From NCBI RefSeq assembly GCF_900167225.1, contig NZ_FUXH01000011.1, forward strand, positions 1 to 64,000: 64,000 nucleotides of DNA, given 5' to 3'. A model generated the notes under the pieces. It was not told the DNA's origin. It ran no database searches and saw only the letters and a program-made list of their open reading frames with translations. Positions within the stretch are counted from its first letter, which is position 1. The number at the start of each line of letters is the position of its first letter. The position numbers and the translations under genes are program-made. Shown here piece after piece: positions 37,016 to 47,832 of the stretch. The DNA is from Porphyromonas crevioricanis (lineage in GTDB: Bacteria > Bacteroidota > Bacteroidia > Bacteroidales > Porphyromonadaceae).

Positions 37016-37289
37016 GTCATAATAATCCGACACTATTGAATTCTCAATGACAGATCTCAATAGTCTTAATTACCAATCTTGGGAAAGTGTATTACCAATC
37101 TCGAGATTGCTCATTACAAATCCGAAGAAAACCCATTTACGCTCTTCCATAAGATCCATATCATTCTTTTCACTCGTATCATACAATCTTCATATTTTCC
37201 GGAAAAGCCTTGTACCTAAAGGGATAAGAATCCAAATGCAATAGCCCTATTTTAGGGCATAGTACATTAGTCTCCTAATGGATAAATTG
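37016..37289. other. gene-free region upstream of recJ with small repeats
   Basis: An 11-base direct repeat ATTACCAATCT occurs at 37069 and 37091 (period 22). Two perfect small hairpins follow: GCCCTA-TTT-TAGGGC (37244-37258) and CATTAG-TCTC-CTAATG (37265-37280), the second just upstream of the recJ -7 box where a -33 element would lie. A 65-codon frame at 37047-37244 has no recognisable content. Confidence 0.5.
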
Positions 37290-37297
37290 TACCTTTG
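37290..37297 (+). promoter_or_regulatory. -7 promoter box of recJ
   Basis: TACCTTTG, a perfect TAnnTTTG, giving a leader of about 134 bases before the recJ ATG. The palindrome CATTAG-TCTC-CTAATG ends 9 bases upstream and could be an operator. Confidence 0.6.
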
Positions 37298-37435
37298 AGG
37301 GTCGTACTACATTTGTGAAAAGAGACTCAAATGACCTAATAAAATCGGATAGAACCCGACAAATACGACAAGTCAAGACCTTCGCTCAGATGAGCTTGAG
37401 GGCACCAAACTTATAGACAAAAAAAATGATATACA

Positions 37436-39169
37436 ATGACAAACAACTGGAAGCTACACCCCTTCAGCAAAGACGAAGAGCGAGTGGGAGTAGAGATAGC
37501 CAAAGCACTACGATTATCCCCCGTAGTAGGCCTCCTATTGGCCAGGCGAGGGATAAACTCTCCCGAGGAAGCCAGTCACTTCTTTAAGCCTAAGCTAGAA
37601 GAACTGCACGATCCATTCCTCATGAGGGATATGGATAAGGCGGTGGCCAGATTGAATATGGCCATAGGCAGGAAAGAAAAAATCCTAATCTATGGCGATT
37701 ATGATGTAGATGGAACTACAGCTGTAACCCTCGTATATAAGTATTTGCGGACTGTTGGGTGCTCGGAAAGTTCCCTTGATTACTATATACCTGACCGCTA
37801 CGACGAGGGCTATGGAATTAGCTACCGAGGCATAGATTATGCCCACCAATGGGGAGCAAAGTTGGTCATCGTGCTGGACTGCGGTATAAAAGCAGTAGAA
37901 AAAGTAGCTTATGCCAAAAGTCTGGGGATAGACTTCATCATCTGTGATCATCATAACCCAGACGAAAAACTGCCCGATGCAGTGGCTGTACTCGACGCCA
38001 AGAGGAAAGACAATACATACCCATTTGAGCACCTCTCCGGCTGTGGTGTGGGATTCAAGTTTATGCAAGCCTTCGCCTTGGACAATGGCTTTTCCATCGA
38101 TGAACTCTGTCGCAACCTTGACCTTTTGGCCGTAAGCATTGCTTCAGATATTGTCCCCGTAACAGGTGAAAACCGCATCCTGGCCTACCACGGCCTCAAA
38201 AGACTGAACCAAAATCCATCACTCGGATTAAAAACGATTATACGTATGTCCGGATTAGAAAATACTCGTATCGATATGGGGGATATCGTCTTTAAGATAG
38301 GCCCACGCATCAATGCTTCCGGCCGTATGATGAATGGACGAGAAGCTGTGGAGCTCCTTTTAGCAAGCGACAAAGAAACAGCGAAGAAATGCTGTGCTGC
38401 TATCGACAACTACAACGACCAACGACGCGAACTTGACAAAAGCACAACGGACGAGGCGACAGCTATTGTAGAATCGGATCCGGAGTACACCAGGAACAAA
38501 GTTATCGTCCTCTACAAACCGGACTGGCATAAAGGAGTAATAGGCATAGTAGCCTCTCGACTGACAGAGCGATATAGTCGCCCAACGATCGTACTCACAA
38601 AAAGCAGTGAACACATAAGTGGATCGGCCCGATCGGTTGAAGCATTCGATATCTACAAAGCCATAGAGTCTTGCCGGGATATACTTGTGAACTTTGGAGG
38701 TCATACTTATGCAGCTGGACTCACTCTTGCCGAAAAAGACCTGCCTCTTTTTACCAAGCGAATTCAGACATTTGCAAATGAGAACTTGCAAGAATGTCAA
38801 CTGAAACCAAGCATTGATATAGATGCCCAAATAGAATTAGCTGATGTAACTCCCAAATTGCTGAGAGATCTAAAGAGGATGAGTCCATTTGGACCGGAAA
38901 ATACCAAGCCTGTTTTTCTAACCTCCGGAATATATGATGCCGGTAGTTCCAGAACCGTCGGAAAAAATCAAGAACATCTTAAACTTGATCTTACCGATGC
39001 TTACCATCAAATCGGACCTCTCAAAGGAATTGCATTCAGACAAGCCGCTTCAGCAGAGCAAATAAAGGGGAATAAGCCTTTCAGTATATGCTTCACGGTT
39101 GAAGAAAACTATTTCAACGGCACGACTTCGATGCAAATGCTCATACAGGATATCTCTACTGACCAATGA
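37436..39169 (+). CDS. recJ: single-strand DNA exonuclease RecJ
   Basis: A 577-residue 5'-3' single-strand-specific exonuclease used in recombination and mismatch repair. DHH-family motifs are present: IYGDYDVDGTT (about 84-94), LDCGIKA, the DHH triad in CDHHNPDE (about 170), PRINASGRM in the core and the DHHA1 motif GGHTYAAGLTL (about 421-431). An OB-fold-like C-terminal domain follows. It is slightly longer than the common 560-570 residues. It starts a run recJ-recQ-argR with 15 bases to recQ. Confidence 0.95.
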   Translation: MTNNWKLHPFSKDEERVGVEIAKALRLSPVVGLLLARRGINSPEEASHFFKPKLEELHDPFLMRDMDKAVARLNMAIGRKEKILIYGDYDVDGTTAVTLVYKYLRTVGCSESSLDYYIPDRYDEGYGISYRGIDYAHQWGAKLVIVLDCGIKAVEKVAYAKSLGIDFIICDHHNPDEKLPDAVAVLDAKRKDNTYPFEHLSGCGVGFKFMQAFALDNGFSIDELCRNLDLLAVSIASDIVPVTGENRILAYHGLKRLNQNPSLGLKTIIRMSGLENTRIDMGDIVFKIGPRINASGRMMNGREAVELLLASDKETAKKCCAAIDNYNDQRRELDKSTTDEATAIVESDPEYTRNKVIVLYKPDWHKGVIGIVASRLTERYSRPTIVLTKSSEHISGSARSVEAFDIYKAIESCRDILVNFGGHTYAAGLTLAEKDLPLFTKRIQTFANENLQECQLKPSIDIDAQIELADVTPKLLRDLKRMSPFGPENTKPVFLTSGIYDAGSSRTVGKNQEHLKLDLTDAYHQIGPLKGIAFRQAASAEQIKGNKPFSICFTVEENYFNGTTSMQMLIQDISTDQ

Positions 39170-39184
39170 GGAGATCGTACTGGT

Positions 39185-41332
39185 ATGTCAACTCCCAATA
39201 TCGGCAAACATGAGTTGGATGAGTTGTTAGACGATATCTATCGCAACAACTCATCCACGGAGCGAGAAAGAGGATTCGGTAATAATCAGAGAACTTCTAA
39301 CCAGACAGATACTAACTCCGATGAATTGCCAGGGGATGAAAACACCCCTCTTCCTCCCCCCAACAATGTAGGTACTTCGGAAGAATGTAGGGCGAATTTG
39401 TGGAGGAAAGGTGTTCAAAACAAAAGACTCTCCCCCAAACAAGTACTAAAGAAGTATTGGGGATATGAAAACTTTCGGCCACTACAAGAAGACATAATCC
39501 TATCTGTTCTTGAGGGGCATGACACGATGGGTCTGATGCCTACCGGAGGAGGGAAGAGTATTACATTTCAGGTTCCCGGGCTTATCCTTCCCGGAGTCAC
39601 CTTGGTTATAACCCCTCTCATCGCTCTGATGAAAGACCAAGTAGACCACCTTAAAGAACAAAGAATACCGGCTGCAACAGTACATTCGGGAATGTTGTAC
39701 GAAAAGGTCATCTCTACTCTCGAAAATACTTGTTTCGGAGCCTACAAATTCCTCTACCTCTCCCCGGAACGGATAACATCCGAACTCTTCCTCAACAAAC
39801 TGCCTCAGTTACAAATAAGCCTGATCGTAGTAGACGAATGCCACTGCATCAGTCAGTGGGGATACGATTTCAGGCCTTCCTACCTCAACATCATCGAATT
39901 GCGCAAAGCTGTTCCGGAAGTCCCTGTATTAGCTCTGACTGCCACCGCCACCCCACAGGTAGCTCAAGACATTCGTCGTCTGCTTGGTTTCCGTTCAGAT
40001 GCTCGCCTCTTCCAAAAAAGCTTTTTCCGCCCCAACCTGTCCTACGTCATCCGTCGAACACAAGACAAAGACGGCATGATGTTACATATATTGCGATCAG
40101 TCTCCGGCTCAGCTATCGTGTATTGTAGGAATCGCAAACAAACGAGGGAAATAGCCAAGCTTCTCGAAGCAGAAGACATATCAGCTGATTTTTTTCATGC
40201 AGGTCTAAATTATACGGAGCGTGCTATCAAGCAGAATAATTGGAAAAACAATCAGACACGGGTCATAGTGGCGACCAATGCTTTTGGTATGGGAATAGAC
40301 AAGCCTGACGTGAGGTTGGTCATACACTATCAAATGCCCAATTCTCTGGAAGAATACTATCAGGAGGCAGGACGTGCAGGCCGCGATGGAGAAAGAGCTT
40401 ATGCGGTATCATTGGTCACAAAAAAAGACAGAGGGGTCCTGAAGAGGCGTATTAACGACGAATTTCCAAGCAGGGAGTTTGTCCGCCAGATATATGATGC
40501 TGTTTGCAATTATCTAATGATCGGCGAGGGAGAAGGATTTGAAAAAGTTTTTGATTTCCCAATAGAGCAATTTATTTACCAATTCAAGTTACCTTCTGTC
40601 CGCACCCAATCGGCCATACGGATTATCGAAATGTCGGGCATATGGACGGTCATTGAGCAAGAGAGTCGATCCAGACTCCGTTTCCTCTGTAAACGAGATG
40701 AATTGTACACCTATAAATTTGCAAACCCCACTGAAGAACTGGTCCTCAACGTAATATTAAGATCCTACGAGGGAGTATTTATTGACTTTGCTTTCATAAA
40801 CGAAGTATTCATTGCCAACAAGGCTGGTCTAAACTCACAGCAAGTTTACAACATACTGGTCGAACTGGACAAAAAGGATATTCTGCATTACATTCCTCAA
40901 AAAAACACTCCTCGTCTGCTGATGAATATCAGACGAGAGGACAGTTCTCTAATACGCATTACCAAGGATGCTCTGGAAAATCGCAAAGAGAAATTCCAAG
41001 AAAGACTCAATAGTGTACTCAACTACATTGAAAAAGACAATTGCTGCAGGAGCCGGACTTTGGTAGGCTACTTCGGAGAGTGTCTCCTCTCCCCTTGCGA
41101 AAACTGTGATGTCTGCCTCAAGCGCAAACAAAATATACCTGCTTATTTCTTCGAGAAGGTATCAAACTCCATAAAGGAACTAACCGAGAGTGAAGGATTA
41201 AAAGAAATCTCTATCTCGCAACTGGCAAAAAAAAGTGGTCTGACCGAGATAAATGTAGCACATACTCTGCATGTCTTGAGCTTTGAAAGTCCCGAATGGT
41301 ATGTACTTGGAGATATACTCATTTGGAAATAA
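39185..41332 (+). CDS. recQ: ATP-dependent DNA helicase RecQ
   Basis: A 715-residue superfamily 2 helicase that unwinds recombination intermediates and supplies RecJ with single strands. Visible motifs: FRPLQEDII, PTGGGKS (about 119-125), DECHCISQWGYDFRPSY (about 217-233), TATATP, and the motif V-VI region ATNAFGMGIDKPDVR and QEAGRAGRDGE. The RQC zinc cysteines lie in CRSRTLVGYFGE and CENCDVC. The C-terminus has a winged-helix-like tail rather than a clear HRDC domain. An N-terminal extension of about 80 polar residues precedes the helicase core. Confidence 0.95.
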   Translation: MSTPNIGKHELDELLDDIYRNNSSTERERGFGNNQRTSNQTDTNSDELPGDENTPLPPPNNVGTSEECRANLWRKGVQNKRLSPKQVLKKYWGYENFRPLQEDIILSVLEGHDTMGLMPTGGGKSITFQVPGLILPGVTLVITPLIALMKDQVDHLKEQRIPAATVHSGMLYEKVISTLENTCFGAYKFLYLSPERITSELFLNKLPQLQISLIVVDECHCISQWGYDFRPSYLNIIELRKAVPEVPVLALTATATPQVAQDIRRLLGFRSDARLFQKSFFRPNLSYVIRRTQDKDGMMLHILRSVSGSAIVYCRNRKQTREIAKLLEAEDISADFFHAGLNYTERAIKQNNWKNNQTRVIVATNAFGMGIDKPDVRLVIHYQMPNSLEEYYQEAGRAGRDGERAYAVSLVTKKDRGVLKRRINDEFPSREFVRQIYDAVCNYLMIGEGEGFEKVFDFPIEQFIYQFKLPSVRTQSAIRIIEMSGIWTVIEQESRSRLRFLCKRDELYTYKFANPTEELVLNVILRSYEGVFIDFAFINEVFIANKAGLNSQQVYNILVELDKKDILHYIPQKNTPRLLMNIRREDSSLIRITKDALENRKEKFQERLNSVLNYIEKDNCCRSRTLVGYFGECLLSPCENCDVCLKRKQNIPAYFFEKVSNSIKELTESEGLKEISISQLAKKSGLTEINVAHTLHVLSFESPEWYVLGDILIWK

Positions 41333-41366
41333 AAGGAGGAAACCTCCACTCTCTAATGTCGAGAAA

Positions 41367-41837
41367 ATGGACAAAAAACAAAGAAGACTTCGACTGATAT
41401 GTCGTTTGGTAGAAACAGAGGAGATTGACAATCAACTTCTGCTCCAAAAGAGAATGAAAGAGCAAGGAGAAGTAGTCAGTCAGGCTACACTATCGAGAGA
41501 TCTAAAAGAAATAGGGGTACAACGAATCTGCTTAGAGAAGGGAAAGCACCGATACAGAGTTTCTCAAGAATTGATACAAGAAGCCTCGAACAGGCAACAG
41601 AGTAGCCCTCTCGGGTTTTCTGGTATCTACGGCCAAATATCTACAGCCGGAGCAGTGATACATACAGCTCCTGGCCAAGCTCAACAGTTGGCTAAATGGA
41701 TAGATGGCATGAAACTATTATCGCTGGCCGGAACCATAGCCGGACATGATACGGTATTGCTATTGATGGCTCCTGGTTCAGATCCATATCGCCTTTTGGA
41801 GAATCTTAGGATAGAGATTCGGCATAATCTTCAATAA
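41367..41837 (+). CDS. argR: arginine repressor ArgR
   Basis: A 156-residue regulator. The N-terminal winged helix-turn-helix has VVSQATLSRDLKEIGV (36-51). The C-terminal hexamerisation and arginine-binding domain has GTIAGHDTVLLLM (about 122-134) with the conserved GHDT. A longer frame starts at 41283 inside recQ; I chose the ATG at 41367 for the usual family length. It follows recQ by 34 bases. The 3' end overlaps the oppositely oriented hemH by 32 bases. No arginine genes are nearby. Confidence 0.9.
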   Translation: MDKKQRRLRLICRLVETEEIDNQLLLQKRMKEQGEVVSQATLSRDLKEIGVQRICLEKGKHRYRVSQELIQEASNRQQSSPLGFSGIYGQISTAGAVIHTAPGQAQQLAKWIDGMKLLSLAGTIAGHDTVLLLMAPGSDPYRLLENLRIEIRHNLQ

Positions 41838-42858
41838 TATCAGCCAAAGCCTCAACCCACTGCTGGCTGGCGTTGAGACAAGGCAATAACTGGAGAGACT
41901 CTCCCCCAAGTGATAAAAAAGCCTCTTTTTCTCTCTCTCCTATCTCATCTAATGTCTCCAGGCAATCACATACCAAGCCAGGACTCGCCACCGAAACCTG
42001 TCGAAATCCTTTACCTGCCAATTCTGCCAATCTTTTTTTGAGAGAGGGGCCCAACCAAGTGCTATGGCCCATTTGAGATTGGAATACTGTTTCTACTTCT
42101 AACCCTTCTATGTTCAGTCTCTCTGATATAAGTCGAGAAGACTCGATGCACTGGTATTGATAACAAACTTCTGCCTCCAGAGAGCCAGAAGCACAACACA
42201 GAGATGAATGTGTATGCCCAGTAAAAAGCACAGAAGCCTTGTGTAAATGACTTACCGGAATACTGTGAAAAGCTAAAAGAAGATGCTTACATCCTCTCCT
42301 CTCCAAATCTGGACGAATCACATCACAGACAGCAGAAATATATTTCTCCGATTTATAAAAGGGAGGTAAAACATCTATACGTATTTGATTTCCCAGCAAA
42401 GTCCTTATCTCAGACAATGCATGCTCGGCAGCAGTATGGTAACCACTGAGTGCGAATTGAGGGAAAAGGGGAACAACCAACAGACATTTCAACTCGTGAG
42501 TATTTTTTTTTCGTAGTGTCCGCAAGGCTGTTTGCACCGATGGTGCTCCATATCGCATAGCAGAGACAATCGGCAGACAAAGATGGGATTCCAACAGAAC
42601 AGTCAACCGTTCCATTGTTTCAACAAGAGGGAAAGTTTCTCCAGAATTCCTCCACAATCGCTGATACATCGCTGCAGACTTCCTTTTTCGAAAAGGAATA
42701 ATAACTCCTCGTATCAAGATTTGTCTCCACAGCCAAGGCAAAGAGATCACATATTTATCTGTGAGAAATTTCTTTAAGAAAGCAGCAACGTCGGCTATCT
42801 CAGGTGAAGCTGGAGAGCCGACGTTGATAAGTATCACACCATCGTAAGGGAGGTGCAT
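41806..42858 (-). CDS. hemH: ferrochelatase
   Basis: A 350-residue enzyme that inserts Fe2+ into protoporphyrin IX. Visible are DGVILINVGSPASPE at the N-terminus, PLFPQFALSGYHTAAEH, the active-site His in LLAFHSIPVSH (about 194-204), QSQMGHSTWLGPS and the Glu in CLETLDEIG. Length is typical of bacterial enzymes. P. gingivalis cannot make haem from scratch, so this enzyme would act on imported or exchanged porphyrin. It lies 30 bases downstream of eno on the same strand and runs into argR at its 3' end. Confidence 0.94.
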   Translation of the reverse strand: MHLPYDGVILINVGSPASPEIADVAAFLKKFLTDKYVISLPWLWRQILIRGVIIPFRKRKSAAMYQRLWRNSGETFPLVETMERLTVLLESHLCLPIVSAMRYGAPSVQTALRTLRKKNTHELKCLLVVPLFPQFALSGYHTAAEHALSEIRTLLGNQIRIDVLPPFYKSEKYISAVCDVIRPDLERRGCKHLLLAFHSIPVSHLHKASVLFTGHTHSSLCCASGSLEAEVCYQYQCIESSRLISERLNIEGLEVETVFQSQMGHSTWLGPSLKKRLAELAGKGFRQVSVASPGLVCDCLETLDEIGEREKEAFLSLGGESLQLLPCLNASQQWVEALADIIEDYAESLS

Positions 42859-42888
42859 CTAGAGGACTATAAAAAGAGAAAAACAGTA

Positions 42889-44184
<1,296 letters not shown>

Positions 44185-44208
44185 TCATTCTGACTCTTTA
44201 AGGAAAGG

Positions 44209-44216
44209 CAAATATA
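44209..44216 (-). promoter_or_regulatory. -7 promoter box of eno
   Basis: Minus strand TATATTTG, a perfect TAnnTTTG, 45 bases ahead of the eno ATG. A TTTC, not TTTG, lies 16 bases upstream. Confidence 0.6.
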
Positions 44217-44285
44217 CAACATTCACACAGAAGAAAGGTTTTTTTCTATCCTTAAGGCTCTCTGTTTGGCTCAACATGAATTAAG

Positions 44286-44319
44286 AAAAAGGGCTACCTC
44301 GGTATTTCCGAGATAGCCC
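44286..44319 (-). terminator. Rho-independent terminator of dpp5
   Basis: Minus strand GGGCTATCTCGG (plus 44308-44319), 5-base loop, CCGAGGTAGCCC (44291-44302), then TTTTT (44286-44290). Twelve pairs with one wobble, 25 bases beyond the stop. Confidence 0.92.
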
Positions 44320-44344
44320 AAAATCATTTTAGATAGCCTCTCTC

Positions 44345-46402
44345 CTACTTGAGCCAACGATCAAGCCAACCAAAGAACGAACGTTGCCAAAGCATAGCAT
44401 TTTGTGGCTGCAATATCCAGTGGTTCTCATCGGGAAAGATCAACATCTCTGCAGGAACACCTCTCATCTTAGCAGCATCAAAGGCCATCATTCCTTGAGA
44501 AGCGAGGATACGATAATCGAGTTCCCCATGTATGATCATGATAGGAGTATCCCAGTTCTGCACAAATTTATGTGGAGAGTTGGCAAATGTACGTTGAGCT
44601 GTCCCATTGTCTTTCTCCCAAGGGGCTCCTCCCATATCCCAATTAGCAAACCATTTTTCTTCTGTCTCAAAATATTGAGATTCTATGTTAAAGATCCCAG
44701 CATGTGCTATGAATGCAGCAAAACGCCCCTCATGATGCCCAGCCAACCAATAGACGGAAAAGCCTCCATAACTGGCACCCACACAACCCATCTTGTCTTT
44801 AGCTATCCATGGCTCTTTCTTCAACTCATCAGCTGCTGTCATGTAGTCTTTCATATTCTGACCTCCATAGTCTCCACTAATCTGCTCATTCCATTTCTGG
44901 CCAAAACTAGGTACCCCATGCCTATTGGGAGCAATCACTACATAGCCCTGCTCAGCCATAAGGCGCAAATTCCACCGAAAACTCCAAAATTGGCTGATAG
45001 GGTCTTGAGGTCCTCCCTGGCAATAGAGAATAGATGGATATTGTTTTTTCTCATCGAACTTTGGGGGCAATAATACCCAGACCAGCATTTTCTCTCTATT
45101 GGTGCAAGTAATCCAACGCTTCTGACAAACAACAGGAGACAAAGACTCCATTATCTCTTTGTTTTCATTTGTAACACGACGAGTATTTCCCTTTCTAAGG
45201 TCCACCTGATACAAATCTGTCGGTTCAAGAAAAGATTGTCTTGCGGCAAGCATAATGCCATTCTTCATGTCAAACCCCGTATAATCCCACATTCCATCCG
45301 TAATCTGGCAGATCTTTCTATCCTTAAGCCTAATACTCCAGAGCTGTGTCTCAGCTTGTTTACAGGCCACAAAGTAAATCATCCGGCCATCCTCAGACCA
45401 TTGGAAATGATCCACATTCAAATCGAAATCCGGATTGACCCATTCCTTTGTACCATCCAGCAAATTCATCACAAAAAGGCGTTTAAGATCTGACTCATAT
45501 CCGTCTCGCTCCATACTGATCCAAGCCACTCGTTTCCCATCCGGAGAGAACTTAGGGAAAGTATCATACCCCATCATTCCTTCGGAGAGATTAAGCGTTT
45601 TTCCTGAGACCACATCATACAAGTAGATATCCGAATTTGTCGATACAGCATAAGCCATACCAGTCTTCTTGCGACTTGCGTAGACAATTTGCTTTCCATC
45701 TGGGCTCCATGACAAATCCTCCATTCCACTAAAGGGGCGCATAGGACATTCGTACGGCTCTCCCTGCAAAATATCCTTTCCTTCGGATATTGGCACATCG
45801 GCAAGTTTAGCAAGGTAGGGGTGTGGAGTTGTTGTTACCCATTCATCCCAGTGTTTGTACAAAAGGTCCTTTACCACTCGGCCAGAGGCCTTGGGAAGAT
45901 CAGGATAAATATCACCAGCTGTCTTAACAGACTTATGGCTATGTACATAGATTACTTCCTTTTCATCAGGGGAAAAAAGATATCCTTCAATACCACCCTG
46001 CACATCTGTAAGCTGTCGAAGATCATTGCCATCGGCAGACATACTCCACAACTGTTTCGAACCAGACGAAGAACTCAAAAAAGCAATTCTTCGTCCTCCG
46101 TCTATCCAACAAGGCTCACTTTCACTATGAGATGTGTTCGTTAATCTCATCTTATTCTTCCCATCTATCCCTATCAAGAAGAGATCAGACTGTGAACAAT
46201 TGTCTTCAATACTCGGGTAAGATATGGTATACACTACTTGTTTCCCGTTTGGAGATAAGGCATATCCTCCCACTCTGGCCATTGTGAGTAAGGTCTCAGC
46301 AGACATACCTCCATTCACAGACGAAGCAGGCATCTGAGCCGAAGCAATCGAAGAAGTAGCTATCGCGGCTGCAGCCATTGCACTAAGAATTGATTTGTTC
46401 AT
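44345..46402 (-). CDS. dpp5: dipeptidyl peptidase 5, S9 family
   Basis: A 685-residue exported serine peptidase. An N-terminal signal peptide (NKSILSAMAAAAIATSSIASA) is followed by a seven-bladed propeller with TolB-like repeats (GYALSPNGKQVVYT, DLSWSPDGKQIVYAS, KFSPDGKRVAWIS). A C-terminal alpha/beta hydrolase domain carries GASYGGF (Ser near 542), the Asp in HGELDYR and the His in DENHWIL. I recognise it as P. gingivalis DPP5, which releases dipeptides with hydrophobic residues at P1 in the periplasm. It feeds peptide fermentation together with DPP4, DPP7 and DPP11, none of which is in this window. It is transcribed alone. Confidence 0.96.
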   Translation of the reverse strand: MNKSILSAMAAAAIATSSIASAQMPASSVNGGMSAETLLTMARVGGYALSPNGKQVVYTISYPSIEDNCSQSDLFLIGIDGKNKMRLTNTSHSESEPCWIDGGRRIAFLSSSSGSKQLWSMSADGNDLRQLTDVQGGIEGYLFSPDEKEVIYVHSHKSVKTAGDIYPDLPKASGRVVKDLLYKHWDEWVTTTPHPYLAKLADVPISEGKDILQGEPYECPMRPFSGMEDLSWSPDGKQIVYASRKKTGMAYAVSTNSDIYLYDVVSGKTLNLSEGMMGYDTFPKFSPDGKRVAWISMERDGYESDLKRLFVMNLLDGTKEWVNPDFDLNVDHFQWSEDGRMIYFVACKQAETQLWSIRLKDRKICQITDGMWDYTGFDMKNGIMLAARQSFLEPTDLYQVDLRKGNTRRVTNENKEIMESLSPVVCQKRWITCTNREKMLVWVLLPPKFDEKKQYPSILYCQGGPQDPISQFWSFRWNLRLMAEQGYVVIAPNRHGVPSFGQKWNEQISGDYGGQNMKDYMTAADELKKEPWIAKDKMGCVGASYGGFSVYWLAGHHEGRFAAFIAHAGIFNIESQYFETEEKWFANWDMGGAPWEKDNGTAQRTFANSPHKFVQNWDTPIMIIHGELDYRILASQGMMAFDAAKMRGVPAEMLIFPDENHWILQPQNAMLWQRSFFGWLDRWLK

Positions 46403-46512
46403 TATTGATGATTTAGGATTAGGTTGTAGTCAAGTTTCAGTAGGGTAGGTCTTTTACAAATATGACTTTAGACTCTTTCGACAGGATAGGCCTTCATTAC
46501 TCAATGAGACAC

Positions 46513-46553
46513 AAAAAAACTTCGTCTTCACAACTTAGGCTGCGAAGACAAAG
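46513..46553 (-). terminator. Rho-independent terminator of the M23 peptidase gene
   Basis: Minus strand CTTTGTCTTC (plus 46544-46553), 14-base loop, GAAGACGAAG (46520-46529), then TTTTTTT (46513-46519). Ten pairs with one wobble. Confidence 0.85.
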
Positions 46554-46635
46554 CTCTAAAAAGGGCTATTGCCAAAAGACAAGGCAGTGTGCGACGGAAA
46601 GGAATCAAGGGCTACAATAAAAAAAGCCTCAAGCA

Positions 46636-47631
46636 TCACTTCACCCGAATAGATCTATTAATCTGCAGATTTCCTTCTTTGATACCAGGATTCAGTCTTT
46701 TTATTTTGCTCACTGTTGTAGAATTCCGCTTTGCGATAGCAGACAAAGTATCACCTCTTTTGATCCGATGTGTTTTAGGTCTTCTCTGTGCTGCAGCCGA
46801 TCTACTGCCAGCTTTACGACCAGCACGATAAATCGGAGACTTTACTGCCCTCTGTATGGCACCCTTCCTGAAGTGATACACATCATCAAGAGGAACACCT
46901 TGTTCTAAATCAAATAGATCAGCCGGATTAATAGCAATTCCCATAAAACGGCACTCAAAGTGAAGGTGTGGCCCTGTTGATCTACCTGTATTACCTCCTA
47001 ATCCGATAGGCTGACCAGCCTTTATGATGTCTCCTTCGTTGGCTATGCGACGGCTCATGTGCCCATAAATAGTCTCCAAGCCATTAGGATGACGGACGAT
47101 AACATAATGGCCATAACCTCTGGGCTCAAATGAACTCACTCGAACTCGCCCATCAAAAGCCGATACAATCGTATCTCCTGTAACCAAACCCATATCGGTT
47201 CCGTAGTGCATACGACCGAAACGCTTGCGATAACCATATCCTGAAGTGAGCTTCCTGCTCTCTATTGGCATCACAAAACCAGAGCAGTCAATATCATAAC
47301 TGTCAGGGATTTCGGCTGACATCTCTGTGAGTGGATTCACGAACTTTCCCCAACTATCTTCCCCATACAAATCCACAGCAGGATCTGTCAAATCCTCATG
47401 CATACGGACCTCTGCAAAGGCTCTTTCTCGTTCTGCTTTTTCCTTTTTCGCCCTGACATTCAAGTCCAAGCGGTCTGCCATCAGTCGCTGTGTAGTGTCC
47501 ATAGCACTGATGTGCTGAGATCTCCGACTTCTAGAATACACCCCTGCACGAGAGGATTCCGAGGGAGCAGCCCAAGAAATAGTAATCGCACAAATGGAGC
47601 AAAACAGAAGTGCTACAACTCTGTTTGTCAT
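46636..47631 (-). CDS. M23-family peptidoglycan endopeptidase with LysM
   Basis: A 331-residue exported protein. The signal peptide covers about 1-21 (VVALLFCSICAITISWA). A short charged helix (55-78) is followed by a LytM/M23 domain with zinc ligands His142 and Asp146 (HYGTDM) and His224 (HLHFE 222-226), plus catalytic His191 and His222. All expected residues are present, so it should be an active endopeptidase rather than an EnvC-like activator. A LysM domain (about 287-331, HRIKRGDTLSAIAKRN) binds peptidoglycan. It is followed by its own terminator. Confidence 0.93.
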   Translation of the reverse strand: MTNRVVALLFCSICAITISWAAPSESSRAGVYSRSRRSQHISAMDTTQRLMADRLDLNVRAKKEKAERERAFAEVRMHEDLTDPAVDLYGEDSWGKFVNPLTEMSAEIPDSYDIDCSGFVMPIESRKLTSGYGYRKRFGRMHYGTDMGLVTGDTIVSAFDGRVRVSSFEPRGYGHYVIVRHPNGLETIYGHMSRRIANEGDIIKAGQPIGLGGNTGRSTGPHLHFECRFMGIAINPADLFDLEQGVPLDDVYHFRKGAIQRAVKSPIYRAGRKAGSRSAAAQRRPKTHRIKRGDTLSAIAKRNSTTVSKIKRLNPGIKEGNLQINRSIRVK

Positions 47632-47832
47632 TCAATTTCCTTTTTATTTCAACACAAACAAAGCTTACTTACGTCACCCCACAAGAAGACCTAAGTAAAC
47701 TCCGGTACCACCGTACCTCGTCAAAGGTAGAAAAAAACAAAGAATTTCCAAGACCAACTGTGGGGAAATAACTATCATAAATATCCTTTTGGATATGTGA
47801 TCATGAAGGGAAAAGCGAGGTCAACTTATCCT

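Noticed and set aside
37047-37244. 65-codon frame upstream of recJ
   Set aside because: No family features and it runs up to the recJ promoter palindromes; cannot be excluded but is not supported.
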